DNA of 64,000 nt from Fagopyrum homotropicum (taxonomy: Eukaryota > Streptophyta > Magnoliopsida > Caryophyllales > Polygonaceae), in the NCBI GenBank assembly GCA_033239125.1, contig BSWB01000006.1, positions 114,436,242 to 114,500,241 on the forward strand. The letters run 5' to 3'. Made by a program: the position numbers and the translations under genes. Below the pieces are notes generated by a model. The model did not search any database, was not told where the DNA came from, and saw only the letters and a program-made list of their open reading frames with translations. This document shows, one piece after another, positions 1 to 11,500 of this stretch. How positions within the stretch are numbered: position 1 is the first letter of the stretch; each line of letters starts with the position of its first letter.

Positions 1-1471
1 ATGTGTTGGGGCAAGATTTTTATGGATTTTAGGTAGGTATAAAAGTAACGAAGAATCCTACAAAATCAATGAAATAATAGATTCTTTTCAAATCCACAAA
101 CTTTTAAATATCATAGGAATTTTATGGAAAATTTTGAATCCTAATTGAACACCTAAAGATTTATATGAACTTTTAAAAATCTATATTCAATACCCATAGA
201 CTTTTAAACTCAAAAAAATTCCTATACACTCTTAATTGAATACACCCCTTTAAATGTGAGAAATCGTATTTTAGGGTTTTGAGAAGTTGAGATCATGATT
301 TGAGATAGGGTTTGCATGCTGACCGGATCAAAATTTAAAGAAAAAAAAAACTAAAAATGAAAAAACTATGTTTGTGAAAAACATATATAACATTAAATCA
401 ATAAAAAAATTAAAAAATATATAATTTTCCGCTCGGTAGAGGGTCATTTCCCTCATACAAATCTTGCCATAGGGAACAAGTTATAACATTTGATATTTTT
501 TGTCCAAAAATATATATGAATTAGAATATTATAATATAGATCAAATATACTCGAATCTATATTTATATGCTTTTCAGTTAAAATTAAACACATAGAGATC
601 GAGCAAGTTGTGTGCATACGAGCTGACACAGATGCGCTCGCGTTTAAGCTCGTGTCCGGCACATACGTCTTTTGTCAGGTCTCATCTTATAACCAAGAGA
701 AATAACTCACTGATTATATATATTAGATTCAAATATCTTCAAACCAAGAGAAATAACTCACTCATTATATATATTACATTTAAATGTCTTATTTTTAGTT
801 GTGAGATGTTTCTTCTTCTTTTTTTTTTCTCCAAATAGAATCTAATACCAATTCATCATTTCTATATCTTGATGGGTTTCTAAGCTAATTTGGTACTGAA
901 ATTTATAGACTAATTGACATTAACGGAATAACGGTAAATTCAAAGGTTATTATAATGTTTGTTATGAGAGCTTTGAATGCTAAATCTTTACTTGTATTGA
1001 AGATTTTTATACTTTATTGAAAAATCCAGTTTAACTTTTGATGTGGATCCTATGAATAATCAAAAATAATTTGGCCTTTTAAAAATAATAGGTCAAATGA
1101 ATCTACAAAGTTTTTTTTTATAAAAAAATATGCTATATTAAAAATGATTAATTTTGATAAAGTATTTATACCCAATGAAAATTTATAAATAAATAAAAAA
1201 AAACTATTATATTATTAGTTTTCATAACATGGCTAAAGAGAAACTAGGAAGCAAGAAACAACCTAAAGGTACCTACCAACTTGACCAATTGTGAGATAAG
1301 TTATTCAAATTATAAAGTATTTATTATACATATAAGCATGATACAACGTTTCTTGTTCTTCATGAAAATAGGGTTATCTAGATTATAAAGTATTTTTGAT
1401 ATTTGTTTCTTTAATGAACGAAATCAATTAATGTCAACATATGAATAGAAATAACTTAACATTGATGTCAC
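1..1471. other. Intergenic DNA, no gene seen
   Basis: AT-rich sequence with only short chance reading frames and no recognisable domain. A short direct repeat containing 'ccaagagaaataactcact' occurs twice near 690-765. I see no RNA gene or transposon end here. Confidence 0.6.
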
Positions 1472-1474
1472 TAA

Positions 1475-1756
1475 GGGCCCGTTTGGTTTTAACTCCGGAA
1501 TCGGAATGGAAATAGTCCATATGTGTACCCTTATTCATGAAGGTTTTTTTTGAATTACTCCTTGTGGTTTGAAGTAATTGGAGTATAGTTTGAATACTTT
1601 TAATACCCTATAGGGTAACAAAATGTGGGAAATCAAGTGCATTTTGCCTTAAACCACAAGGAATGATTTCATACAATTTCATGAATAATGATATAGATAT
1701 AGACTAAATTCGTTTACATTCCGTTTCCGTTTTCGGAGATGAAAACAAACGAGCCC
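1475..1756. mobile_element. Tourist-like MITE (PIF/Harbinger-type, non-autonomous)
   Basis: A 282-bp non-coding unit. Its left end starts GGGCCCGTTTGG and its right end is the inverse of GGGCTCGTTTGT, and the similarity continues inward on both sides (ACTCCGGAATCGG-like arms). It is flanked by TAA at 1472-1474 and 1757-1759. A TAA target duplication and GGG..GTTTGG termini are the signature of Tourist/PIF-Harbinger MITEs. It has no coding capacity and would need a Harbinger transposase in trans. The decayed Harbinger at 40734-49917 has ends of the same general type but is not clearly its parent. Confidence 0.75.
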
Positions 1757-1759
1757 TAA

Positions 1760-3389
1760 ATGGTTGTATCGGGGTAACATCAAAGTCATTGGACCCAATC
1801 TAGAGTGACACAATTTATATTCTCCACTAAAACTTATGTCATAAAAGTGAGGGTCCCCTTCAAAACTACTCTTTCTAAGGCAATAATTTTTGAGTTGTTT
1901 CTTTGAATTGACCATTAGCTAACCCTACATAGGCCATTGATTTTAAAGTGTATACAGTATTTTCGATTAGACTGAAAGAGTAATTGATGATGATACTTAT
2001 TAATGACAGAGATATTGTTTAAATAGAATGAGTTACAACATAAGCTATTCAAGAACCCTACACAAATGGGATTTATCAGGAGATTAGATGACTATACAGA
2101 TAGATGAGATTTTTAAAAAGTCTTGAAACCGGACAATGAAGAGCATCTTTGTAGATGAGATCTTTAAAGATATGAATGTATCAACATTAATAATAAAGGT
2201 AACATCGATCACCGTATTTGTTTGTTTTTTAAATATTTTTATGACCTAATTAGATGTAAGATTGAGTTTTTATATTCAAGTTTTGGATCTATGAATTAAT
2301 GGGACACTGACAACTATATACAAATTCATTTCATTATCTTTGAATATCAATTCTACTTGTATTTTTGTTAGATGATATTATTGTGAACCACACAATTCTT
2401 TAATATAGTTCATGATAATATTGATTTTCGTTAGTAATTTTACATATATACAAAAAATAATACCATTTTTTAAAAGCCAACATGGAATATAGATCGATGA
2501 TCATGTGTATACGAGTGTAAATTCGAGTTAATCCCAAACCTAACACATGAGGCAGTGATACTCTATTGTAAAACATATGTACAATAATGGGAGTAGTCTA
2601 CGACTTTAGATATTAAAATCGCAACATGGTACCATTGATCGTATCATTAGAAGGGTAATAATATAAAGTGAATACTAAGACATTTAGAATGACAAGATTT
2701 TGAAACAAAATTGAAACTATGAACAACACTTATTGTAGAGTGTAGGATAAAGTATATTATAATGGATGTGTAATATATCAATCATCCAGTTCAGTTATTC
2801 GATTTTGTTTATCCCATTGAGTTACCCAATTCTAGTTAATTACCTAATTTTAATTATTCAATTTCACTATTCAACTTTAATTTATAATTTCTCAATGATC
2901 TCTTTCCTTCTTTCTAGGTTTATCTCGTTTCTTTTTCACTCTTGATGAGATCATCCGCTAATATCCTAACCATCTCTTTCTTACTTCCTAGCATAAAAAG
3001 GCCCATAAAAATAGTATTTACTTTTTTTTTCTAATAATTAAAAATCAAAGTACATACTTGGTCTACATAATAAAATTTATGAGCATACTTAGCCTACATG
3101 ATATAAAAAAGAGCATTTTTAATTCATTAGTTTTATTTTTATTATCAAACCAGTTTTTAAAATAACTTTAAAATAAAATGGGTAAAATAGGGGAGTAGGT
3201 ATGTTTTGTTTCCATGAACATATAAAGAGCCACAAGTTAATAATGTGTACAAAATAGGTCCCTCTATATTATATAAAAAAGATTTTTTAAAATAAGGAAA
3301 GAATATTAAGGAAATAAGAATCTTTCTCTCTCCAATTAGTACCCAATAAATTTATATAATTGTGGGAAATAAATATCTTTTAACGCTGT
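1760..3389. other. Intergenic DNA, no gene seen
   Basis: AT-rich, with homopolymer A/T runs and no supported coding region. The left end of the Mutator-like element must lie near the right side of this stretch, but I could not fix it to a base. Confidence 0.5.
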
Positions 3390-3766
3390 TATTCTAGGGA
3401 AGTATTTGTTACGTTCTTCATCTGCATCTTCTTCCTCACGAATCAATCGACATCATACGAACATCAACTAGACTCGACGCAATGTATTAACCTTCTAACA
3501 CAAGTTTCTATTTGGTTGCGTTATGTTTTCGATCTACACAAGTGGGGAATTTTGGAAACAATAAGGTTGTTTATCCGTTTGGGTTCAACATCATCGAAAA
3601 CATTTTTCGATCTTGGTAAGTCTATGTTTCTCTTGTTTGGAACGAAACTAGAATACATGCTATTTTGTGTAAAATTTGTCTTCATTCTATCTAACCTTCT
3701 TCGGACGCTCTGCTCGAGAAGTATATTGTTTGTGTTTGTGTATGCAAATCATCATGTGAGTGTTTA

Positions 3767-3975
3767 TGTACATAAATGGAATCTGATGAATCATTGTGTG
3801 ACCGTTTTTGTACATAATTGTATGAAAGTGAAGTTTATGTACATAGTTATATGATTTATACTAAGAAAGGCATGGTTTGTGAAAAAAACGTGGATATTTG
3901 TGTATCGATCGTTATGTATACTTGTGTTCTTATCATATATGGAGCGGTTTTATGTTTCTATCTACATTATGTACA
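3767..3975. repeat. TGTACA motif cluster, left side of MULE
   Basis: Four TGTACA palindromes in about 200 bp (3767, 3809, 3839, 3970), upstream of the transposase start. Three sit in a TTRTGTACATAR-like context. They match the much larger cluster in the right half of the element. Confidence 0.7.
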
Positions 3976-4323
3976 TTTATATACTTATGTATCACTTTCT
4001 TATTTTCCTTGTGCGTCAGTCAGTTTGTGGACCATTGATGGCGAGTGTTTTCATAACATTATATTGCCGGGGGGGATGGGAACTGTTGACCGACGAATGG
4101 ACCTACAATGAAGATGTTAAAAGCAAGCCTATGGTTGCACTTTTGATGATTTGAAGAATAATATTGCACGTCAATTTGGAATATCTCTATCAGAATTCGT
4201 TGTGGACCTGTCGTTCAAGAATCCTTTCAATCCAGGACTGAAACCATTTGAACTTACAACCAGAGATGATTTGGATACATTCATCCGGATAAATGAACTA
4301 CAAGAGTTTAAGTGGAATATTCC

Positions 4324-6051
4324 TGTTAGCATGAAATATTGTGATATTTTAGGCACGTTTTCTAAGTGTATTTGATTCATATTGATAGTCTTTGATTTAG
4401 CATTGTTGCAATTGTGAGCTAGTTTGCCTATATTGTCGATATAGATGTCTACACAAGCTTTATGTTGATTATAGGTAATTAAGAGCCATTTCCAAACGGA
4501 ATCGAGCAAAGACGAGTTGATTAAGTATTTCCATGGATTAAGGGCATTCTTAGGAGCAAAATGGATGTCAACTTCAGGAATGCACGAGGCTAGGGAAGAA
4601 TCACGTTCTTGCCCTAAACCACGCTCTAAAATACGGCCGTACTACAAACCACGTTCAGTTCCACGGCCGTGGAACCCAGCAGGAGAAGCGTGATTCATTC
4701 CAGGAGCTTTTACGGTCGTGGAATCCATGGTTCAAACCGTGTTGATTTCCACGCTCTAAATTACGGTCGTGGAACCTTCCACGACCGTGATCTTGACGAT
4801 CTTTTTCGCCACACTTTGAAGCCACGATCTTTTGAAGATTGGGCCGGGCCGACATTTTATCTTGCCCTATAAAAAGACGGACGAAGGGAGATTCCGGCAT
4901 CCTCGCTTATGCCCGCTTACACCCCCGTTTAGAGAGATTTCCGCGACCCTGCTTAGGGAGCAATTTTTGCATCTTCGCTTACGCTCGGATTTGCCCTAAT
5001 CTCGCACTTTGGTGGAGATTGTGATTGAGATTCCCGGATTGACGGAAGATTCGGGAGATTGTGCAAGAAGACTTCTCTTCTTGTTTAGGTTTGATTTAGA
5101 AGACGGATTGACATCCCGTTCTTCCTTCTTATCTACGATTGTGTTTGTTTGTTCTATTCCGAATCTTGTGCCGATATTTGTTCTTGATTGTGACTTTGAG
5201 ATTGGTTTGAGGTTTATTGAAAGTTTTCGGAAGTTTTCATCTTTCAATCCTTTAATTCTTGAATTTGATATCAACATGACGGTTATTGGCTAAAAACCCT
5301 TAACAATTCTAAGGTGAAGGGTTGATAGTTGTGGCTTAGATGATGATAGGTCGATCATAAACGAATTAGACCCTGAGAGTTAGAGAAAACCGTCGACGAA
5401 CCCTAAATCACGGTTTGTTCTTGAGTTCCACGACCGTGGAATCTCAAGATCCACCCGTAATTTCCCTTAAGTCTACGAACCTGCTTTTATTTTAATCCAA
5501 AGTTAAAGATTAACTTTAACTTAGTCTTGGTTTGCCTTTTCTAGGTGGTAGTGAAGCCTCAACAACCTCTACCTCGATTGTGAGTGTCACAACCTTAATC
5601 GATTTAGTTAGTCTTGATCCTTGGATTATAAGTTTGGGTATTTGACATTAATTCTTGCCTTTGGAACCTTTCTATATTGAAGTCTCAACAACCTGTATAG
5701 AGAGTGTCTTGTAGGTGAGTCATATAAGGTTTTTGGAACTTCACCGTACGATTACCTTACATTAGTATACCTTTGCATATCTCAACTCTGTCTTTATATC
5801 AATAATAAATCTTGAATCGATTGCCACAGCTGGATACTTGGATCTTTAGGATTGTTGTTTTCCCAATATTTGCAAAAACTCTCATATTTATTCGCTTGAT
5901 AATCTGCAATTGAATTTGTTCCCACCCAAATCCCTGTGTTCGATACTCTAGAATCCTTGATTAACTATATCGATCCGTACACTGCGGGTTCGCTTGCTTG
6001 ATTCTAGTTTTATAATTAAAGCTTATTTGCACACACGTTTAGGAGCGAGCA
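4324..6051 (+). mobile_element. Solo LTR, Athila-type gypsy
   Basis: A 1,728-bp sequence that starts TGTTAGCATG and ends GCGAGCA. It aligns along its whole length with the LTRs at 6723 and 18251 but is more diverged from them than they are from each other. It is flanked by ATTCC at 4319-4323 and 6052-6056, a 5-bp target duplication that proves an independent insertion. A TATAAAAA box is at 4868. It was left by LTR-LTR recombination and has no internal region. It lies inside the N-terminal exon of the MULE transposase. Confidence 0.93.
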
Positions 6052-7025
6052 ATTCCTTTGTGTATCACTACTTTGGACGTACATAAGCCTACTGGCGGGG
6101 AGTTAGTGGTTGTACATGATGTAGATGAACGTATCCGGTGTCACAGACAAGAGCTTGATTGCTTGAGACCTACTACGGAATATCTTGACAACGAGCTGTC
6201 ACAAATTGAGTTGTGTACAAATACGTCAAGTGTGTTAGACAACGATCATGTAGATGATACGGGGAGTGAATCCATGGCAATAGTTCGTCAAAGTCAATCT
6301 TATGTGCCTACTGGAAACGATTATGAACTTGTTGTTGGGAAAACTTATCGCACAAAAACTGAGCTGAAGAACGCATTGTGTCTGCATTCTATATCGGAAT
6401 GTTCACAATATAAAATTGTTAAGTCGAAGAGGAAGGCAGTCACTGCAATATGTATTGATGAAGCATGCAAATGGAGAGTTCGTTTCAGTATGTTTGGTAA
6501 ATCAAGTATATTTACAACAACAAAGTTCGTCTCTACACACACATGTTCGTATCAATTGAGGCAAAAGGGTAACAGGGGTGCTTCCTACCACATCATGGCA
6601 GAGAAAGTGAAATCAATGTATGTTACTTTATCTTTTCTTACAATATAATTTGTTATGTCCATAACATGTGTAACTCGTGCATTGTGTAGGTACGCCAACT
6701 CGAAGAAGTTACCTTCGGTAAATGTTAGCATGAAATATTGTGATATTTTAGGCACGTTTTCTAAACGCATTTGATTCATATTGATAGTCTTTGATTGAGC
6801 ATCGTTGCATATGTGAGCTAGTATTGTCTATATTGTCGATATGGATATCTACACTAGCTTTATGTTGATTATAGGTGATTGAGAGTCATTTCCGAACGGA
6901 ATCGAGCAAAGAAGAGTTGATTGAATATGTCCATAGATTGAGGGCATTATTAGGAGCAAATTGGAGTTCAACTTGAGGAATGCACGAGGCTAGGGAAGAA
7001 TCACGTTCTTGCCCTAAACCACGCT

Positions 7026-7196
7026 CTAAAATACGGCCGTACTACAAACCACGTTTAGTTCCACGGCCGTGGAACCCTGCAAAGAGAGGCGTGATGCATT
7101 CCAGTAACTATTACGGTCGTGGAACATATGGTCCGAACCGTGACACAATCCACGCTCTAAATTACGGTCGTGGAATCTTCCACGACCGTGATCTTG
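7026..7196. repeat. Dyad-motif block (CCACGGCCGTGG and half-sites) in LTR
   Basis: Five related sites in about 170 bp: TACGGCCGTAC at about 7033, TTCCACGGCCGTGGAA at about 7061, TTACGGTCGTGGAA at about 7111 and 7163, and TTCCACGACCGTGATC at about 7178. They lie 75-240 bp upstream of the TATA box, where LTR enhancers are expected. The same block is at 4626-4797 in the solo LTR and 18554-18724 in the 3' LTR. The function is not known to me. Confidence 0.75.
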
Positions 7197-7268
7197 GCGA
7201 TCTTTTTCGCCACATTTTGAAGCCACAATCTTTTGAAGATTGGGCCGGGCCGATATTTTATCTTGCCC

Positions 7269-7276
7269 TATAAAAA
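7269..7276 (+). promoter_or_regulatory. TATA box of the Athila LTR
   Basis: CCCTATAAAAAGACGG, the best TATA element in the LTR. It is conserved in the solo LTR (4868) and the 3' LTR (18797). Transcription would start about 30 bases downstream, near 7300. Confidence 0.65.
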
Positions 7277-8497
7277 GACGGACGAAGCAAGATTCCGTCA
7301 TCTTCGCTTAGGGAATTTTGGCAATCCACGCTTCATCTCCGCTTAGAGAATTTCAACGCCGTTTAAGCCCTTGCTTGGAATTATTGACATCTCATTGGAG
7401 ATCGAAGTTCGCATCTGGGATTTGCCCTAATCTCGCACTTTTGGTGGAGATTGTTGTTGAGATCTCCGGATTGGCGGAATATCGAAGCTTTTGGAAGATT
7501 GTTGCAAGAAGATCTCTCTTCTTATTTAGGTTTGATTCGGAAAATGGATTGACATCCCGTTCTCCCTTCTTTCCTAAGATTGTGATTGTTTGCTTTATTC
7601 TGAATCCATTGACAATATTTGTTCTCGATTGTGATTTTGAGATTGGTTTGAAGATTATTGAAAGTTTTCGGAAGTTTTCATCTTTCTATCTTTTAATCCT
7701 TGAATTGATATCAACATGACGGTTATTGGCTAAAAACCCTTAACAATTCTAAGGTGAAGGGTTGATAGTTGTGGCTTAGATGATGATAGATCGATCGTAA
7801 ACAGATTAGACCCTGAGAGTTAGAGAGAATCGTCGACGAACCCTAAATCACGGTTTGTTCTTGAGTTCCACGACCGTGGAATCTCAAGATCCACCCGTAA
7901 TTTCCCTTAAGTTTATGAACCTGCTTTTACTTTAGTCCAAAGTTAAAGATTTGCTTTAACTTAGTTTAGACTTGTCTTTTCTAGGTGGTAGTGAAGCATC
8001 AACAACCTCTACCTCGATTGTGAGTGTCATAACCATAATCGGCTAAGTTAGTCTTGATCCTTGGATTACAAGTTTGGGTATTTGACATTAATTCTTGCTT
8101 TTAGAACCTTTCTATATTGAGCCTCAACAACCTGTATAGGGAGTGTCTTGTAGGTGAGTCATATAAGGTTTTTGGAACTTCACCGTACGATTACCTTACA
8201 TTAGCATACCTTTGCATATCTCAACTCTGTCTTTATATCATTAGTATATCTTGAATCGATTGCCATAGCTGGATATCTGGATCTTTAGGATTGTTGTTTT
8301 CCCAATATTTGCAAAACTCTCATATTTACTCGCTTGATAATCTGCAATTGAATTTGTTCCCACCCAAATCCCTGTGTTCGATACTCTGGAATTCTTGCTT
8401 AACTACGTCGATCCGTACACTGCGGGTTCGCTTGCTTGATTCTAGTTTTATAAATTTAAAACTTATTTGCACACACCTCTAGGGGCGAACAAGTTTT

Positions 8498-8515
8498 TGG
8501 CGCCGTTGCCGGGGA
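8498..8515 (+). other. Primer-binding site, tRNA-Asp type
   Basis: TGGCGCCGTTGCCGGGGA, six bases after the 5' LTR. It is the complement of the 3' end of plant tRNA-Asp, the usual primer of Athila/Tat elements. Confidence 0.85.
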
Positions 8516-8592
8516 TTTGGTTTCGGCCAAATTCGGTAGCCGGTTGTCAAGCTTAGGAGCTTGCTCTCGTTATTTGATATTACTTTGAGAGC

Positions 8593-11500
8593 ATGCGCAG
8601 GTCTAGGAACACCGAAGATCTCTTGCCTCTTGATCAAGAGCTAGAGAAAACTTTAAGGCAAAAGCGCAAGGAAAAGAAGATGGCTGAAGGACACGAACGT
8701 GATCTTCAGGCGGAGTTAGCGGAGAAGGAAGCTCAACTCCAATGGAATGAGACTCTCTGCCAAGATGAGATGGATCGTCATCAATCTCAAGTTAACAATA
8801 TACAAGACATGATCTTCCAAATGAGGGTAGAGATGAGCGACCTTAAGAATAAGGGAAGCAAGAAATCCTCAAGGAAAGCATCAAGGTCTAGAAGAAAAAG
8901 TCACTCATCCGCTGATGATAGTGATTCTTCCATGCCACCGCTAGAGGAGATTGATCCCACAATCAATGTAAATCCTTTCCATCCACAAGTAGCTGCTAAT
9001 CGCCGCATTCCGCCTAGGAATGTGAGGATCGAACGTGTAGATAATGAGCCGAGAACTCTTGGCCAGCGGATGGATCCAACACAACAACCACGCCGCTTGG
9101 GCGTGAATTTCGATGCTGAAGATGTGCAAGGGTTTAACTTCAACCCTCAAGTCATTACTCTTGTTCGCCAAAACCAATTTGGCGGGACAAGCGCTGAATC
9201 TCCACACCAACACTTGCAGAACTTTGAGTGTATGATGGAGACAATGAGACCAAAGGGCGCTACTACCAACAGCTATAAGCTCAAGCCTTTCTTCTTCTCC
9301 TTGAAGGGGAAAGCGTTATCTTAGTATCAGGCTCTTCCTAGTGGGAAACTAGATATGTGGGAAGACCTTTCCGCGGAGTTCGTCACCAAATTCTTTCCGC
9401 CATCCAAAACGACGGAACTTAGAGGTAAGATTAATGCTTTTTCCATGAGACCTAACGAAAGTTTGTTTCAATCTTGGGAAAGGTTTCAGGATTTGCTCTT
9501 GGATTGCCCTCATCATGGCATATCCAAACTTGCCTTGTTGGAGATTTACTACAAGGGGTTGGATGCGGGAACGCAATTCAACCTCCAATCCCTCTCATGT
9601 GGAACGTTCATGGACATGAGAGAAGATGACGCTTGGGACTTCATTGAGAAGCAAGCAAGAGTCATAGAGAAGTATTCCCACCGGAAAGTGGAGGGAAATC
9701 GTGTGGAGCAAGGAGAAAAGCTCACACACGAAGCTCAAAATCAGATTTTCTCCCTCAACAATGAGATCAAAGAGTTGAAGGAGGCTATCAAGACCAACTT
9801 CCCAAAGCAACAAGGGAAGGATGTTGGTTATTTGGGCAACAACAATGGCGGCAACAACAATAACCGGAACAATAACCGGAATAACAATTGGAATGGAAAC
9901 AACAACAACCGGAACAACGATTGGAACAACAATAGGGGTTCAAACAACAACAATTGGCGCTCCAATCAACAAAATTTCGGTAACTCTTATCCTTCCAACT
10001 CAAATTCACTAACTCCACCTTCCTCTTCCTCTACTCCTTTGAAAAGCCAGGGGCAATCATCTAATGGAGGAAACACTTCGGGGAAGGAGAAGCCCGACCC
10101 CATATTGGAAACGATTTTGGGAAAGCTTCAAGGGTTGGAGAACCGCCTCATCAAGGTTGATGATCAAGTTTCTAAGGTTGACAAAGCTCAAAAGGTTTTA
10201 GAAAACCAAATGTTCAACCACGCGGAGGAAGTTCCTAGAAATCAAGGGAAGCTTCCAGGAAAGACGGAGGACAACCCTAAGGGAAGGGTGATGGCGATTA
10301 CAACTAGGAGCGGAGTGACAACCACCGATCCGCAGCCTACATTCGTTGAAGTCCCCGTAGAGAAGGGCAAGGAGAAGGGGAAGGAGAAGGAAGACGTCTA
10401 CGTTCCTCCTCCAGCTTACAAACCTCCCCTTCCATTCCCTCAATCTAGAGTGCGAGCGTGCCTAGACAAACAATTCGGTAAGTTCATAGAACTCATGAGT
10501 AAGCTGCATATTAACATACCATTTATTGATGCTATTGTAGGTATGCCGGCTTATGGCAAGTTCTTGAAGGAGCTCCTCTCCAATAAGAGGAAGCTAGAAG
10601 ACTTCGGCGAGGTCAAGATGAGTTCGAATTCTTCGGACCTCATCAAGACCATGAAGGAGAAAATGCCCCCAAAGCTGAAGGATCCGGGGTCATTTTGCAT
10701 TCCCATTGGAGTGGGAGATGTCACATATGACGCTTTATGTGACTTAGGAGCAAGTGTGAGCATCATACCACTTGCATTGTGTAGGAAGATCGGTTTAGGT
10801 GACCCTAAACCGGTGAAGATGACGTTATACATGGCGGATCGATCCATCACTCGCCCCGTCGGTATTGTAGAAGACGTCCCGGTCAAGCTAGGTAAATTCT
10901 TCGTTCCCATTGATTTCGTCGTGCTTGACATTCCTGCAGATAGTCTGGTCCCGATCATACTCGGAAGACCGTTCCTTGCAACTTCCGGCTGCATAGTCGA
11001 TTGCAAGAATGGTAGACTCGCTTTTGACATAGGAGAAGAGAAAATAGAGTTCGTTCTTTCCACTCTAGTGAAGGAGCCAATCTTTGATGAGGATATTTAC
11101 GATATCGAAGATGAAGAAGGGTTGTCTAGAGAGGAGGTAAGTGCGATTCTCTTTAACGATCCTTTACAAAAAGTTATCACTATGAGTCTAACCAATGTAG
11201 GGGAAGATGAACAGTGCAATGAGGCAATTGAAGCCTTAGAAGCACAAGAAGAGATGCATGAAGAGGAGTTTGAGAAACTCCACGATGAGGCTGAGAATGT
11301 CAGAATCCACGGTCATACTCTGTATTCTACGACCGTGGATTCCACAACCAAAATCATGCCTCATTCCAGGGGATTATACGGGCGTGGAGAAGATGTGACA
11401 ACCGTATTTCCCTTCCACGCCCTAAACCACGGTCGTGGAGGACAAGATCCACCCGTAATTTTGGCCTTGGAAGAGAGTGATCGAGACATTTCTTCGACTT

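Larger units (their letters stand above)
6723..8491 (+). repeat. 5' LTR of the Athila element
   Basis: TGTTAG...CGAACA, 1,769 bp, the same length as the 3' LTR. It carries a TATA box at 7269, a block of ACGGCCGT-type dyads at 7030-7196 and one more at about 7867. It ends six bases before the primer-binding site. Confidence 0.95.

Noticed and set aside
3516..4111. Overlapping + strand frames upstream of the MULE transposase
   Set aside because: No domain similarity; the TGTACA motifs and T-rich text fit a leader region.
9322..9324. Programmed stop read-through between gag and pol
   Set aside because: The TAG lies inside the gag domain, not at the gag-pol border, so a nonsense change is more likely. 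Sibling copies could reverse this.
10551..11063. A 170-codon frame on - inside the Athila pol gene
   Set aside because: Shadow of the protease-coding strand, with no domain of its own.
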